A model generated the notes under the pieces. That model saw only the letters and a program-made list of their open reading frames with translations. It was not told the DNA's origin and ran no database searches. Below, one piece after another: positions 45,901 to 57,500 of a stretch of 64,000 nucleotides of DNA. A program made the translations under genes and the position numbers. Location: the NCBI GenBank assembly GCA_964034945.1, contig OZ035962.1, positions 99,142,784 through 99,206,783 on the forward strand, written 5' to 3'. The stretch's first letter is position 1. Each line of letters opens with the position of its first letter. This DNA comes from Chrysopilus asiliformis. Its lineage: Eukaryota > Arthropoda > Insecta > Diptera > Rhagionidae.

Positions 45901-48900
45901 ATTTCCGATACATATTGGATTTCAGTAGGGTGTGCAGTGAACACCCTCGCACCTTAGAAGAAACGTCACTGATATATGGCTATATATGTGTATTGGAAGC
46001 TTATATTTCCAAAACTATGCAATCTAGGAAGATGAAATTTAGCCACCTTGCGTAGTTCCGATGACAATATAATATTTTACGTACTTAGTCCTTGTAAGGA
46101 TAACGAAAGGCTCATTGTAAATTTACACTTCCCGTGAAAAAGTTTTTAGAGTATTTATAAAAAGGTTTGTTCCGACTGACTGATTGGCTGACTAATCAAC
46201 TTCCAGCACAAACCCCTGGAGCTAAAAACTGAAAATTTTCACACGATGTTTCCGCCATGGCGTAAGTGCTCACCAAGGCGAGGTTGTTCGAAGTTCCACT
46301 CCTAAGGCTCCGTTTATATTCGTGATTTTTTCTTGAATATCGCCGCGAATTTAATTCAGAATTTATCTTGCAAATTTTATTCATCTATCGTTTGGTTTTT
46401 TAAAACATTGATTTTAGATTTTATCACAAATCCTGGCAGTCACTGATCAGGAATCTGATGTCAGAATTTCAAAATTCGAAATGGAAGTAAAGATAACGAA
46501 AATATTTTGATATACAATAATTGATCGTGCTGAAGCCATAAAAACATTTTTAAAATGTTTGTTTCGGCATCACGCGAGAACGACACACACGAGTAGAGTT
46601 ACTTGCGGTTTATATAATTAAAGAAGTGATCCATCGAGGACATCTTTCGCCCACCTATATTTCCCTTTCTCATCTATGCAAACTCCCTCTCCTGCTATCT
46701 CCTGCAATACTAAAGGGATTTTGATCCAGTCTTAACATTATATAGGCCAGCCTTCATAAAAAATCTACCCCACCTATTTCTCTGCAGGTTTTGAAAAGTC
46801 AGGGAGCCCCAAGGTCAAGTAAGTATCAAGACTGTTGGGTGGGATTGAATTGCAAAGGGGTTAAGGTCACGGTCTTTATTATTGTTTTTTTTTTAAACTA
46901 TTATGTGAGAATTATATAGTATTATATTAGATTTAGTAGCATATTAGAGGATTGAGCTAGAGACTTGAAATATTTTACAGTTGCGTTTCTGGTAAAGAGC
47001 GAGGGTAAAATCGAAAATTATCAAGTTGAGATTATATAGTTTAGTAGAATATGATTTTACATAACTCTTTTATCCACCAAATCCCATCGAACTACTCAGC
47101 CCCTCCTTTTTTTTTGTTAATTTAGTGCCCAAATGGATTTTTTGAATCAAAATTCGGTCTGTCCTCATATACATTTATATGAATCCTCATAACTGTAATA
47201 TGTTTACACAACCTTTATATACCTGGAAAAAATAAACGAATCTGTAGTTATTTAACAATATACATACCTGGAAGATTTGTGAAAAGTCATGCCATCCTTT
47301 TCTGAATAACCATAAAGTTTCGGATTGAATTCTTTAAAAATGTTTGGAAGAGTTAAAAATGTGCGCCAATTTCCCTTTCCACCTCCTAACACTGATAGTC
47401 CTCGATTTTCCCAGAACACGTCCAGAAGCCAACCAGATGACATAATTCCATTGCCTGCAGTTTGTGAGTCACCAATTGCTGCGATAATATCGATATCTCC
47501 TGGTCGCAATTTGTGTACGGAATTCGGTGGAGTTTTACTTCGACCATTCACCGTATCACAAAAAAAATGTTGACTTTCTGGGACCTCTTTCTGAATTTTC
47601 TGTGAATAAGAAAAAATCTTATTTTAGGCAATTGTGATTTTAAAACAAAAGCAAAGTCTAAAATAACAAAAGTTTTATTATTTTTGTGGATGTTTTCACA
47701 TCCAATGTTTGCCCGAAACACCATTAGGAGCTTGTTTCTGGCACGGAAGCTGGTTCACTGTCATCAGAGGCTGCTTTCCCAGCTTCCACCCAGGCTTACA
47801 GGATTTGGCGGAGTAAGACTCGATTTGAGTACTTACACCCCGATGCCAGAGACCTTATACGAATTATAAGGCCAAGGCAAAATAGTTCCATTAAAGCAGG
47901 CTCTGATGACGGTGAGCCAGCTTCCGTGCCAGAAACAGGCTCCTAATGGGGTTTCAGGGCAAACATGTCTGACCTGTTGGGGGGAATTGGATGTGAAAAC
48001 ATCCACAAAAATAATATAACTTTTGTTATTTTGTTTTTTTGAAGACCTATGAGCCAAGAAATTTCAATAGAATTCAATGCTAGAAGGTCATGTAAAAACC
48101 ATGAATCAGAAATGGTTCAATGGTTAAACCCAAAAAAGCAAAGCGTATTTTACGAAGCCAATTTGGATAGATTTAAGCGGAATTTATTTTCTCGTTAAAG
48201 CAGGAATTTTAAAGAAAATATTGAAATATTGCTTTCAAATGTTTAGTTTACTGAAAAATGCTGTCGGAAAAACATTTTTTAAAATTTTTAGGGAGCTCAA
48301 AAAAACAAACCACACAAATGCGAAATTTATATTTATATAAAGGGTCTTTCAATAAGGACATAACAATTTTGTATTTTAATAAAAACGCAGCCTAAAACTT
48401 TTTTTATGATCTGGCAATGCTAAAACGTCAGTCAAGGTTTACATTTTTATCATGGTGAAGTTCACGAACGAGCAATGCCACACAGCTGGTCAAACAATTG
48501 ATTTATTGAAGGAGAAGTTCGGTAATCGTGTAATCTCGAGAAATGGTCCGGTCGAATGGCCACCTCGCTCATGCGATTTAACGCCGTTGGATTTCTTTTT
48601 ATGGGGTTATGTTAAGTCGTTGGTTTATGCCAACAAGCCAACAACGTTAGAGGGGCTCAGGAACAATATCGAACGCGAAATTGCCAACGTTCTGGCCGAT
48701 ATGTGTGGAAAATTGGCTCCAAAGAATCAATCAGTGCAATGCTAGAGGTGGCCATATGAACGACATCGAATTTCATACTTAAATGTAAAATGTCCACTAC
48801 ACCTGCCCGATCAATTATTCTGTGTTTTATTTAAATACAAAATTGTTATGTCCTAATTGAAAGACCCGATATTTAGATTCTTATAAAAAAACTGTCAGAC

Positions 48901-49382
48901 ATTATTATTAGGAGTTTTCCACAATTTCCCAATAGATCTTGAAACATCACTAAACTCTGATGGAAATTCATTGGAGCTTTGTCTCAATTTTTACTGCCAA
49001 TTCCTTCCAGCGAACCGCAATTTTTGTTCACAAACCGAAACATTGAGATATTTTAGATTTCGTATTTTAATTTAAACTAATATTTTATTTGCCAAGTTAT
49101 AGATTGCGCAGGCACGTAGATTTTGTATAAGAAATATATCAAATATTTTTTAATAATCAACCACACTACAAAGTTCATTTTGATTTTGAGTCTTGTACTT
49201 ACCCCCATTTTTTTTAAAAGCTTATGGCGTTCAGGTAAATCTCCAGTTTTCGGCTGCACATCAAACCACCATTGCCTCAAAATTCGTAATGATGGACTTA
49301 TTAATTGATCAATAACCAAATTTTGCCCAAATATATATGTTTGAATTGTTAACAAGATAAAGAATATGGAATAAAATTTCAT
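42991..49382 (-). CDS. Secreted GDSL phospholipase, PLB1-like (PLB-B)
   Basis: Five exons, 49382-49203, 47599-47268, 43836-43380, 43324-43198 and 43133-42991, join in phase to 412 residues. The signal peptide is MKFYSIFFILLTIQTYIFGQ. Block I is IIAAIGDSQTAGNG (S105), block III FMGLNDFCSFLC, block V GDCIHFSPKG. Exon 2 is one codon shorter than in its paralogues (CDTVNGRSK). Exon 3 is a single unit of 457 bases where PLB-A has two exons. Introns 1 (1.6 kb) and 2 (3.4 kb) are inflated by a mariner relic, a foldback element and a hAT element. Despite that, no stop or frameshift appears, and the final two exons have exactly the same lengths as in PLB-A (127 and 143). It is probably an active secreted lipase. 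Confidence 0.88.
44466..45057 (-). pseudogene. hAT transposase N-terminal remnant (TTF-type zinc finger)
   Basis: Begins MACGCGCAIEKLF and includes RHFQPSSYESKCWLCGCSAI then KLFCWSCLLFSSNQEKGVW and GYNDLNHLTAAITKHTVSQ, the pattern of the TTF zinc finger in ZMYM1-like hAT transposases. After about 130 residues it drops into a low-complexity lysine run and then the element terminus. The whole catalytic RNase H-like part and the hAT dimerisation region are missing. Confidence 0.75.
45386..45830 (+). repeat. 121-bp minisatellite, three units plus a partial fourth
   Basis: The motif ACACTC(A/G)AGTCGGTC starts at 45420, 45541 and 45662, and a diverged ACACTTGGTTGGTC at 45783: exact 121-bp spacing. 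Units are nearly identical, including GACCGAAAGAGTCGGTATTG and GGGGCGAGTAGGAAAGAAGG. Lies upstream of the transposase remnant inside the hAT element. Confidence 0.95.
45980..47250. other. Non-coding part of PLB-B intron 2
   Basis: Holds a repeat-like patch at 46080-46290 (GACTGACTGATTGGCTGACT, then AACCCCTGGAGCTAAAAACTG), which resembles widespread short insect repeats, and an R1-type fragment near 46935-47010 (GAGCTAGAGACTTGAAAT). No gene seen. Confidence 0.45.
47660..48033. mobile_element. Foldback element: near-complete inverted repeat
   Basis: Almost the whole 374 bp folds on itself. AAAATAACAAAAGTTTTATT, TTTTTGTGGATGTTTTCACA and GAAGCTGGTTCACTGTCATC on the left are mirrored by GATGACGGTGAGCCAGCTTC, TGTGAAAACATCCACAAAAA and ATATAACTTTTGTTATTTT on the right. 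It lies in PLB-B intron 1. A decayed relative of one arm is at 51871-51935 in the other orientation. Confidence 0.85.
48340..48869 (+). mobile_element. Mariner-type element, internally deleted
   Basis: The left terminus is AAGGGTCTTTCAATAAGGAC then ATAACAATTTTGTATTT. The complement of the right end is TCGGGTCTTTCAATTAGGAC then ATAACAATTTTGTATTT. TA flanks both ends (48338-48339 and 48870-48871). It encodes an in-frame fusion of transposase start and end, lies in PLB-B intron 1, and is not autonomous. Confidence 0.88.
48452..48745 (+). pseudogene. Deleted mariner transposase, 97 codons
   Basis: The start MVKFTNEQCHTAGQTIDLLK is followed directly by GPVEWPPRSCDLTPLDFFLW then GYVKSLVYANKP, the last catalytic block (WPPRSPDLTPLDFFLWG in related transposases). 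The central helix-turn-helix and the first two catalytic aspartates are gone, yet the frame stays open from start to stop. Confidence 0.85.
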
Positions 49383-50305
49383 TATTTTATTTCCACTGTA
49401 ATTTCACTTGCTAAAGTTTATAACACAATTTATTTCAACTTAGCTTTAGAGTTTTTTCAATATCATCTAACACTTTTCTCTTTTTTAGAGTTGTTTTATA
49501 TTTTATTCTCTAAAATTATATCCTACCAAATAATCCAATTTTATATTGCTGACGGAACCGATTGACAAATAATATTAATGTTTGAATTCGGAAATATTTA
49601 GAGTTATGGATGCTTTCTGCTAAAGTCAGAAAAATACTGAACAAAATCAGGTAAGCTAAGTGATTTAAAGAAAATATGATCATGATTTTGAGCATGTTTC
49701 TTAGCAAGTTATAGCTTCTTTTATGGATTATGTTTGTAGTACAATTGTAGTACACGTACATTTAATAGTGTCATTTATAACACCTTTTCAAAGTATATTT
49801 TTTTATTGTTGCAGTGAAGTTTAATTTTTCAAAATGTGTCTATTTAACAAAAAAAGAACTTTCACGGTCAAAAGCCTAAAATTTTTTATGTTCGATATAA
49901 TTCTCTTTAATTAGTTACTAGAGTTTTAAAGTTTTTCTTACATTAAATATGACACCTAAGTTTTTTACAATTATTTTGTCACAAAATATATAGGTCATAA
50001 AAGATTTTTCGTTTTAAATCTTAAGTTCAAAATAAAATTTTAAAGCTTTAAATACATTCGTTTGCTTAATCAAAAAAAAAAGATTTGAAACACTCAAAAA
50101 TAAAGTTAATTGCTTATTATTAATTGGTTTTCACTTGTTTAAAAAAAATCCATGGTCCCATAAAATCTAACCACAAAAAAGATTTTCTTTCCTTGATTTC
50201 TGTCCCTGGTGGCACTAAGCCTTGCTACCTCACTGCAGGGAATTATAGTTTTTTGCTTCTCCTGAAAGTTTCAAAAATGTACAAAAGTAACGAAATAGAG
50301 TAGTA

Positions 50306-50780
50306 CAGTAGAGATTCGATAATTTGAATCAATAGAAACCAGACCTAATTCGAACCACGGGGATCTTTGAATTACTGGATACTTTTTTATGGTGGACATT
50401 TTGTTTAATAAAAAAGTCTTAATGGCAAAAAAATATACTTTCAAGTTAAAATTAAGTAACAATGTTCCTGCATTCAAAAAGTATATACACCTATGTGACA
50501 ACATTAAATTCTATTTAAAGAAACTTGAAATTTTGGCTTTAAAATAATGCATGTACAGTTACGACACCACGCAAATTTTGCTAGTAAACACCTTAGTTAT
50601 TGTATTCAAGCCATTTCCATGCTTGACAAGAAAAGTTCGAATTACAGAGACCAATATATCAACCACAATTCGAATTACAAGATACCCAATCTAAAAAATT
50701 TGTTGTTCGAATTAGCGTGGTATTCGAATTATCGAGTGTTTGAATTCCCGAGTCTTTATTTGGAGTCTTTATTTATACTG
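50306..50780. mobile_element. Degraded pogo/Tigger-type element
   Basis: Left end TA then CAGTAGAGATTCGATAATTT; right end reaches ATTTATACTG then TA. Internal GTTCGAATTA and TTCGAATTATCGAGTG segments repeat the terminal theme. TIR character is that of pogo elements (CAGTAGA...TCGATAAT). Much decayed, no transposase frame. Confidence 0.65.
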
Positions 50781-50936
50781 TATTTGGATTTCGATGCCAA
50801 ACGTTGTAGAATCCTCCCAAGTATGAAAAAATCTTCAATAGATATTGTAGAATAACAAATGTTTTTCCCTAAGCACTTGAAAACTAAGCACTACATATTC
50901 TAATCACTTAAACACGATTTTTCAACACATTTTTCA

Positions 50937-51232
50937 TTAACACGTTGGCTGCCAAAGCCTTTTCAGGATTTTGATCGTGCAGTGCCAACGTCTTTTCACG
51001 ATTTTGGTCACCTGAGGCCAACGTTTTTTTGTTATTTTTTGTTTCTTTGTGCCTAAAAATCATTTTTGACTACTCGCGACTTTATTATTGGTCCTAATTT
51101 TGCAGTTATAACGGTTTTTTTTTGTGTCGCACGAAAACGTGGGAGAACATACAACATCCTGTTGGGCCACGTAACACACGCGGCCTCAGGGTAACATTTG
51201 GGTGTCGCACGACATGGCAGCCAACGTGTTAA
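50937..51232. mobile_element. TTAA-flanked MITE, relative of 8475-8789
   Basis: TTAA at both ends with CACGTTGGCTGCCA and TGGCAGCCAACGTG inside, differing by one base from the first copy's termini. The interior differs from the first copy: it has AGTGCCAACGTCTTTTCACG and GTGTCGCACGA motifs. Confidence 0.85.
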
Positions 51233-51532
51233 TAAACAATAATTAAAATGGTTAAGTATGAGCTCACTAGGAATATTTTTGCTTATATCAAATATTTACC
51301 CAAATTTAATATTTTACACCATGCATAAAAAATTATGTTAAAGTTGCAATGTTGTTTACAAAACATTAACAAATAATACTACGATAACAGCTACTTTAAA
51401 AAAACCAAATGTGAATACCCCTTATAACAATAAAATATTGCTTGCCCTTAAGTTTTTTCTTCATCAATCTTACACTTAATTATTATTTTTTTACAGTAAT
51501 AAACAACTATTTAAAAATTAGGAAAAACATTT

Positions 51533-54500
51533 TTATTTACGATTATCTTGTAATTTACTATTTTTATGAGTAGCCAAAAATGGTCTTTTTTCTGTGGGGC
51601 ACTTTAGCGGTGTAGATTGTGAGGTCCAATTAGTTTTTTGTCCATCTGGTTCCAGCATGTTATTCCATAAAGCAGTTGATGCTAAAAATATGAAATCTGG
51701 TTTTAGCCGATATATTAAAACTCTGTATATTAACGCTTTAATTTACAATGAAAAAAAAAATAATTGTGAAAATGTGATTTTTTATCGGTGGAAAATATTG
51801 TTTAGAACTAACTTTTACTCGTTAGGCCTCTATTGGAATTTCTCGGCTTACAGAACATACAAAATATTTCAAAATTTTATATTATTTTTGTGGATATTTT
51901 CATATCAGAAAAAAATCCTCCTAATAGGTCAGGGCCTTAGAAAATTATTAGGGACAGCAAAAATAGTTTTGTACTGTTTTGTGTTTAGCCATTGAATCAT
52001 TTTTGATTCATGGTTTTTACTCGGGATTTTATTCGTTAGTTGATTTACTTATTTATTTCAAATAACAGGTACAATCCTAATAGGCAGATTTCAACAAGAA
52101 CAAAAACAGAAAAATTACAATAAACTTGTTGATACACTGAAAGAAATCCGTCATCATATAGATGAATTTTTGCATTGGCCTGACGAAATAATTCGTCAAT
52201 TTTGGTCCAATGAACGCGTGCATTGATTCAATGTAATCCTATTCATCAAGTGATGAACAGGTTCGTTCGATGATGAATTTTTCTTCATATTGATGAATAA
52301 TATTTTAATGAAATTGTACGTAATTTGATGATTTTTTCCTCATATTGATGCACAATATTGATCAAAATTTTGATGAATTTGTACGTAATTTGATGATTTT
52401 TTCCTCATATTGATGAATAATGAAGAAAAAATTTTGATGAATTTGTACGTAATTTGATGATTTTTTTCTCATATTGATGAAAAATTACTATATATGAATA
52501 TTGATGAATTCTAACATAGTTGAATTGTTTCTGCAACATGTTGGCAACCAATTATCCCACCTGAAAATCATTAACCGAATACATCGACCGATGAAGTTTT
52601 TATACTATGTATAACGATAAATTCAAACCAATGCATTATTTTTTAAAAGTTTATTAGAAAATATTTCTTTTTTTAAGTTCATTTAAAAATATAAAAAAAA
52701 TTTTTTAGTTTGTTTTAATTTTTGGTGATTTTTTAACATTTTCCTTTGATATGTTATAAAAATATAATTCAATAAATACCCAAAATTGTTCACATGCTAT
52801 TGGATATTCTAAATTAAAAAGATGGAATGACTTAAAACCTATATCAATATAACGCAACAAATTTGTAAATAGTAACTTTGTTCCATCTAAATACACCCAA
52901 AAGCTTTCAAAATTTGATAAATATTCATCACCGAGAGCCAAAATGAATGGCTGAATATTTTCTTGGCGTGATTTTATATAACCTAAGGGATCCTCCAGCT
53001 GTTGTGTTGATTTGCCCATGCATGCGCAGGCTTCCTGGGCGTAAAGACCAAAATATTTGAAAAATGAAAGTAGTAGAACCTAAATAATAAAGAGTAAATC
53101 TGCGGTTTCAGTTTCTTATTTACTTGTATGATGCAAGCATACCTGATTCAATTTCGGTCTCGGGGATTGAGTTTAAAACAGAGTTTATTGTGGAATCCTT
53201 AATGTGCTTATTGTCTTGTGAATCTGCGTTATAAAATTTAAAAATTTAAAAACCTATAATTTATTATTTGCATAATATAATATTTTGTGTCTTACCGTTT
53301 GACTTTATATACTCGGGAGACAGTTTCAATATTCCTGCTAAATTTGCGCAGTTATCCAGCTCATTGATTCTATATTGAGCACATCCTTGCCAAAGGCTTT
53401 CAAATTCTTCGTTGATAGGTTGTCAAATTTAAGGCTTCGAATAATCGCTTCTGCATCTTTTTCTGGAACTTAAAATGAAAAAATACTAATTATTTCTAAA
53501 GTATCGAATTTATGTAATATTATGATAGTTACCAATATTTGCTAGCTTTTGTTTTTGACCCTCGTTTTTGTCTTCGTTTTGTTTCGTTACATAGTTCCAA
53601 ATACTTGAAAAATATTAAGTAATGGCTCAATTAATAGTTACATTACATGATCGTTAACTTCATATACATCTTTCCGAGAATAATTGTTATTTGCATGAAG
53701 AGCGACCAAAAATTTTAATGAATTTTCGAACAAATTTTCAATGGATTCGTTTAAATTATAATTATTTTTGTCAACATTATTTTGTTCTTCAATATTTTCT
53801 TTAACTTCGGAGATTGCAGAGCTACAGTCAGTAGAACAAATGGCAGTGCCAGAAACTTAACTTGTACAATCTTGTTCTTTGGTACTCGTATTCGAGTAGA
53901 TGCTTTTTTTTATTTCTTACAGCGTCAGTATTTTTATGATCAACATTTGTATGTTTTTTTTAAAAATATGTTTCTTATAGGTAGAAACATTTTTAAAAAT
54001 CTGATAACAACTAAAACACCGGTAACTGAGATGTTGGTTGATGGATTTTTTTGAGGTCTTTGTTCTCAAAACATCTATGTTCTCAAAACTGTCTTGGCAA
54101 ACGAAGCAAAGCGTACCTACCGAATCAATTTTCCACTGAATTTATTATATTATTAACCCTCTAACCGGAATATTTCCGAGAAAAATTCACTAAAATATGA
54201 CTTTCAACTTGCGACAGACCGTAACCATGACAACGTACAGGGCTAAATTTTTTCCAGCATGTAAAGCGATAACTTACAAAAGTCAGTGTAAGACGTTCCG
54301 GCGATTTCCGGCGATTTCCGGCGATTAAAATTGTTACCCGTTATAAACAAGCGAATTCCTTGAAGCCCGCCTTAAGGCGGGCATTCCGGCTAGAGGGTTA
54401 AACATTTAAAGTTTTCTCACTCACTTAGATATATTATTCACACTTTTCACTGGACATAAACTCGCAGGTTTCACTTTTCAGGGCGAAGTTTTGAAAAATG

Positions 54501-57500
54501 ATCCACTCGAACGAGATAAACAGCTGAATATGCCGCAATTCTGACAAGTCTCTTCCAAACTCACAGACAAATAACGGTATTATCATTGGCGCTTAGAATG
54601 ACGAAATACTCAATGTTCTGGTAAAATGACGAAAGTTCATCAATTCGTTCATGAATTTGATGAAAGATTCATCAATGATGTAGGAGCATCATCAACTCGA
54701 CGATTGTTTACATCAATTAATGAATTTTTCATAATTTTCCCGCGTTTCTCACTGACGCGCGAATTGTGAAATAGGAATTCATGGATGTAGAGTTCATCAA
54801 ATGATGAAATTGGTTATTAAATCGCAACGCATGTGCGGATTTCCTACCGAATAGGTTGATGATTGTAATTTCCTCATTTAGAAGAATGGCTTCATCAAGT
54901 AATGCAGAAACATGATGTACCTTACATCAGAATAATGTATTTAACATCAAATCGATGAAATAAAGTTGACGAAAGGCGTTCATCAATATGACGTAGGACA
55001 TTTTTTTCAGTGTATAAATAATAGTAGATAAATAAAAAAAACCGGACTATTATTTACTTAAAATAATTATTTTGTGAAGCATAGTACGGGACATGTTAAA
55101 ATAAAACATTGACCAATTATTAAATAACTGACACATATTGCCAAAGATTAGATAAAAACATAACAAAAGCTATAATTGCCAATCTGGCAATCATTGGAGA
55201 CCCGTATGGTGATATTCGTATCAAAATTCGAACAGTTGTACCAAAATTCCACTTTGAAGTCAAACTTTCCAATAAGATTATTTTAAATTTATTCCAATCG
55301 GATTTTGATGTATGGGAATTTTATGTTGAATCATATCCTAAATAACTTTTGTTCTTGCACTTTTTTGATAAGATGCACCGTTTTTGAGATATTCACAAAA
55401 AACGATGTCGTTCGTATGGGGGGTACCCCCCCTAATGGTCCATTTTTGCCCATTAACGAACTTAGCCTCGCATTTTACGAAAAACGAATCTGTGCAAAAT
55501 TTCAAGTCTCTAGCTCAATCCGTGCGCCCGCAATCCGCGCCACAGACGGACGGACAGACGGACGGACGGACGGACAGACGGACGGACATGCTAAATTAAA
55601 CTTTTTTCATCATTCTAAACACACTGGTGTAATTCATTTTTTTGTGTGATGACGGGATCTTGGCGTTACAAACGGTAAGGCAAATCTAATATACCCTTTG
55701 GTTTCACCATACGGGTATAAAAAGATAAGCTAAAATAGAGTTTTTCATACCGTACACCAGAGTTGTCGAACTTTGACTCATAAAATTTTTATTGAAAAAA
55801 ATCTGTCTGTATGGCAGAGAAGCACTGAAAGAAAAATCGTGAATTTTACAATTTCTTGTAATGGCGCCGTTTTATAGTTGAAATCGTAAAATCATTCGGA
55901 TTTCATATCATTCAGCGCCAAAATCTTCTCTCAGTGAGAGAAGGACTGGTTCGATTGGGTATTGATGTATGGAAAGGTTACGTAAATTCATATTCTAAAC
56001 GCTTCACAAATTTTTCGATACGATGAACCGTTTTCGAGAAAATTGCAAAAAACTGTTTCATTTGTGTGGAAGAGGAAGAAGCATTTTTCCGTTCAAGAAC
56101 TTGGCGCGATTATTTACGAAAAACGCACCATCCCGAGCTGTGCTTCGGCATTAAAGGGTCTTCCCCTTAGCTCTGGCTGGATCTATATAAAAAAAAAAAA
56201 AAAAAAAAAAAACTGCAAAAAAATTTCATACCTCTATCTCAATCCTTTCGAAATCCTTTTGACGGACAGACGGACAAATATGTGGAAATCTATATGCCCA
56301 AAAAATTATTTTTATTTCTTTTAAGTACACTTTTTTAATGTTTTATTTATTTCTAATGTGTTTCTTTCAAGAATGTGACACAAGAATTAATTCGGATATT
56401 TGAACATTCGGATATTTAATTCGGATATATTTACGTGTTTAAAATTTTTATTATTAAAAATTTGACTTACTTCTAGCATATCCTTTTTGACTAATATGGA
56501 AGCAATCTGGAGCCAGAGTTGTGATATCAGAAAGCCCTTTTCGAATCAATGGGAAGTGGACATTTTTAAAAAACGGCTGAAGATTTACAGTGAAATCCTA
56601 AAAGACAAAAAGATAGTTATTGTAGACATAATTTTATAGTTAAAAAAACGTAACATTTTTTTTATGAAACTCGTTTCGATTGACAATTTCCACCTCTTTC
56701 CGATGCCAATTGTTAATAATACTTTCAAAACGATTTCGTAAATGTTTAAATCTTTGCGTAAAAAAACATCCACATTCGAAGAATAATGCTGATTGGCATA
56801 TCCTTGGAGCTCCTTGAACATCTATCCAGCCTGCAATATCTGGGGCATGGATAACATTTACCATCAATCGAGGTATATTATCTCGTAAAGTCCTTAAAAC
56901 CGTAACCAAATTGCGTTCGTGGGAATCAACAATTTTGTCTGGTGGATTTGTAAAACATACATCAGAACAAAAATCATTTGTTCCAATCATAATATTGACA
57001 AGTTTCCAATGATATGTCATATTAACGTTTTTGTTTGATTTCATACGTTTTATAAGATTATTCGCTTGATGAATAGTATCGAACGAAGTTGCTCCTGGCT
57101 CTGCAACAATGAACCTTTAAGAAACGTGTAAAATTAAATATTGCTACATATAAGACTACATTGGACTTATATGTAAGGCAAAGCAAAATTTTAATCCAAT
57201 AGTATGGATTCGAAATTTTTTTAAAATTTATTTTAGCCTTAATTTAGTTTTCAAGTCTACAATTTTGATTAAATTGTAGACATTAATATTAAAAGTATTT
57301 AAGTTCAATATATAATAAAAAACAATGAAAATACCTTGAAGACCTGTGATTAGTTAAGGCATCCTGCTCCGCATATCCAAACAAATTTTTATTGTATTCC
57401 TTTAATATATTTGGAATGGTTAAGAATTTTCTCCAATTCTCTTGACCTCCGCTAAAACTAGAAACTCCTCGATTTGGTCTAAAGATGTTACCAACATTAA

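Larger units (their letters stand above)
44466..45971 (-). mobile_element. hAT element, internally deleted, 8-bp target duplication
   Basis: The 8-mer ATATATGG lies directly outside both ends (44458-44465 and 45972-45979). Termini are CAGTGACGTGGCG and, on the other strand, CAGTGACGTTTCT. GGGTGTTCA recurs just inside each end. The element carries the start of a transposase on the minus strand and a minisatellite near its right end. It sits in intron 2 of PLB-B. Confidence 0.9.
49383..51532. other. Spacer between PLB-B start and PLB-C end
   Basis: PLB-B promoter at the left, then AT-rich DNA with a pogo-like element (50306-50780) and a TTAA MITE (50937-51232). Open frames here are spurious. 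Confidence 0.5.
52135..55012 (-). mobile_element. 2.9-kb CACTG-ended element with an unrecognised gene
   Basis: The left end is TA then CACTGAAAGAAATCCGTCAT. The right end, read on the complement, is CACTGAAAAAAATGTCCTAC, with TA outside. Both subterminal regions (about 52150-52500 and 54610-55000) are dense in TGATGAA / TTCATCA motifs in direct and inverted order. The middle encodes a multi-exon protein on the minus strand. A TTAA MITE has inserted at 54153-54401. It lies in PLB-C intron 4. TIR and TA suggest a cut-and-paste DNA transposon, but I cannot assign the superfamily. Confidence 0.75.

Noticed and set aside
51594..51995. 133-codon plus-strand frame
   Set aside because: Antisense to the last exon of PLB-C and then AT-rich intron.
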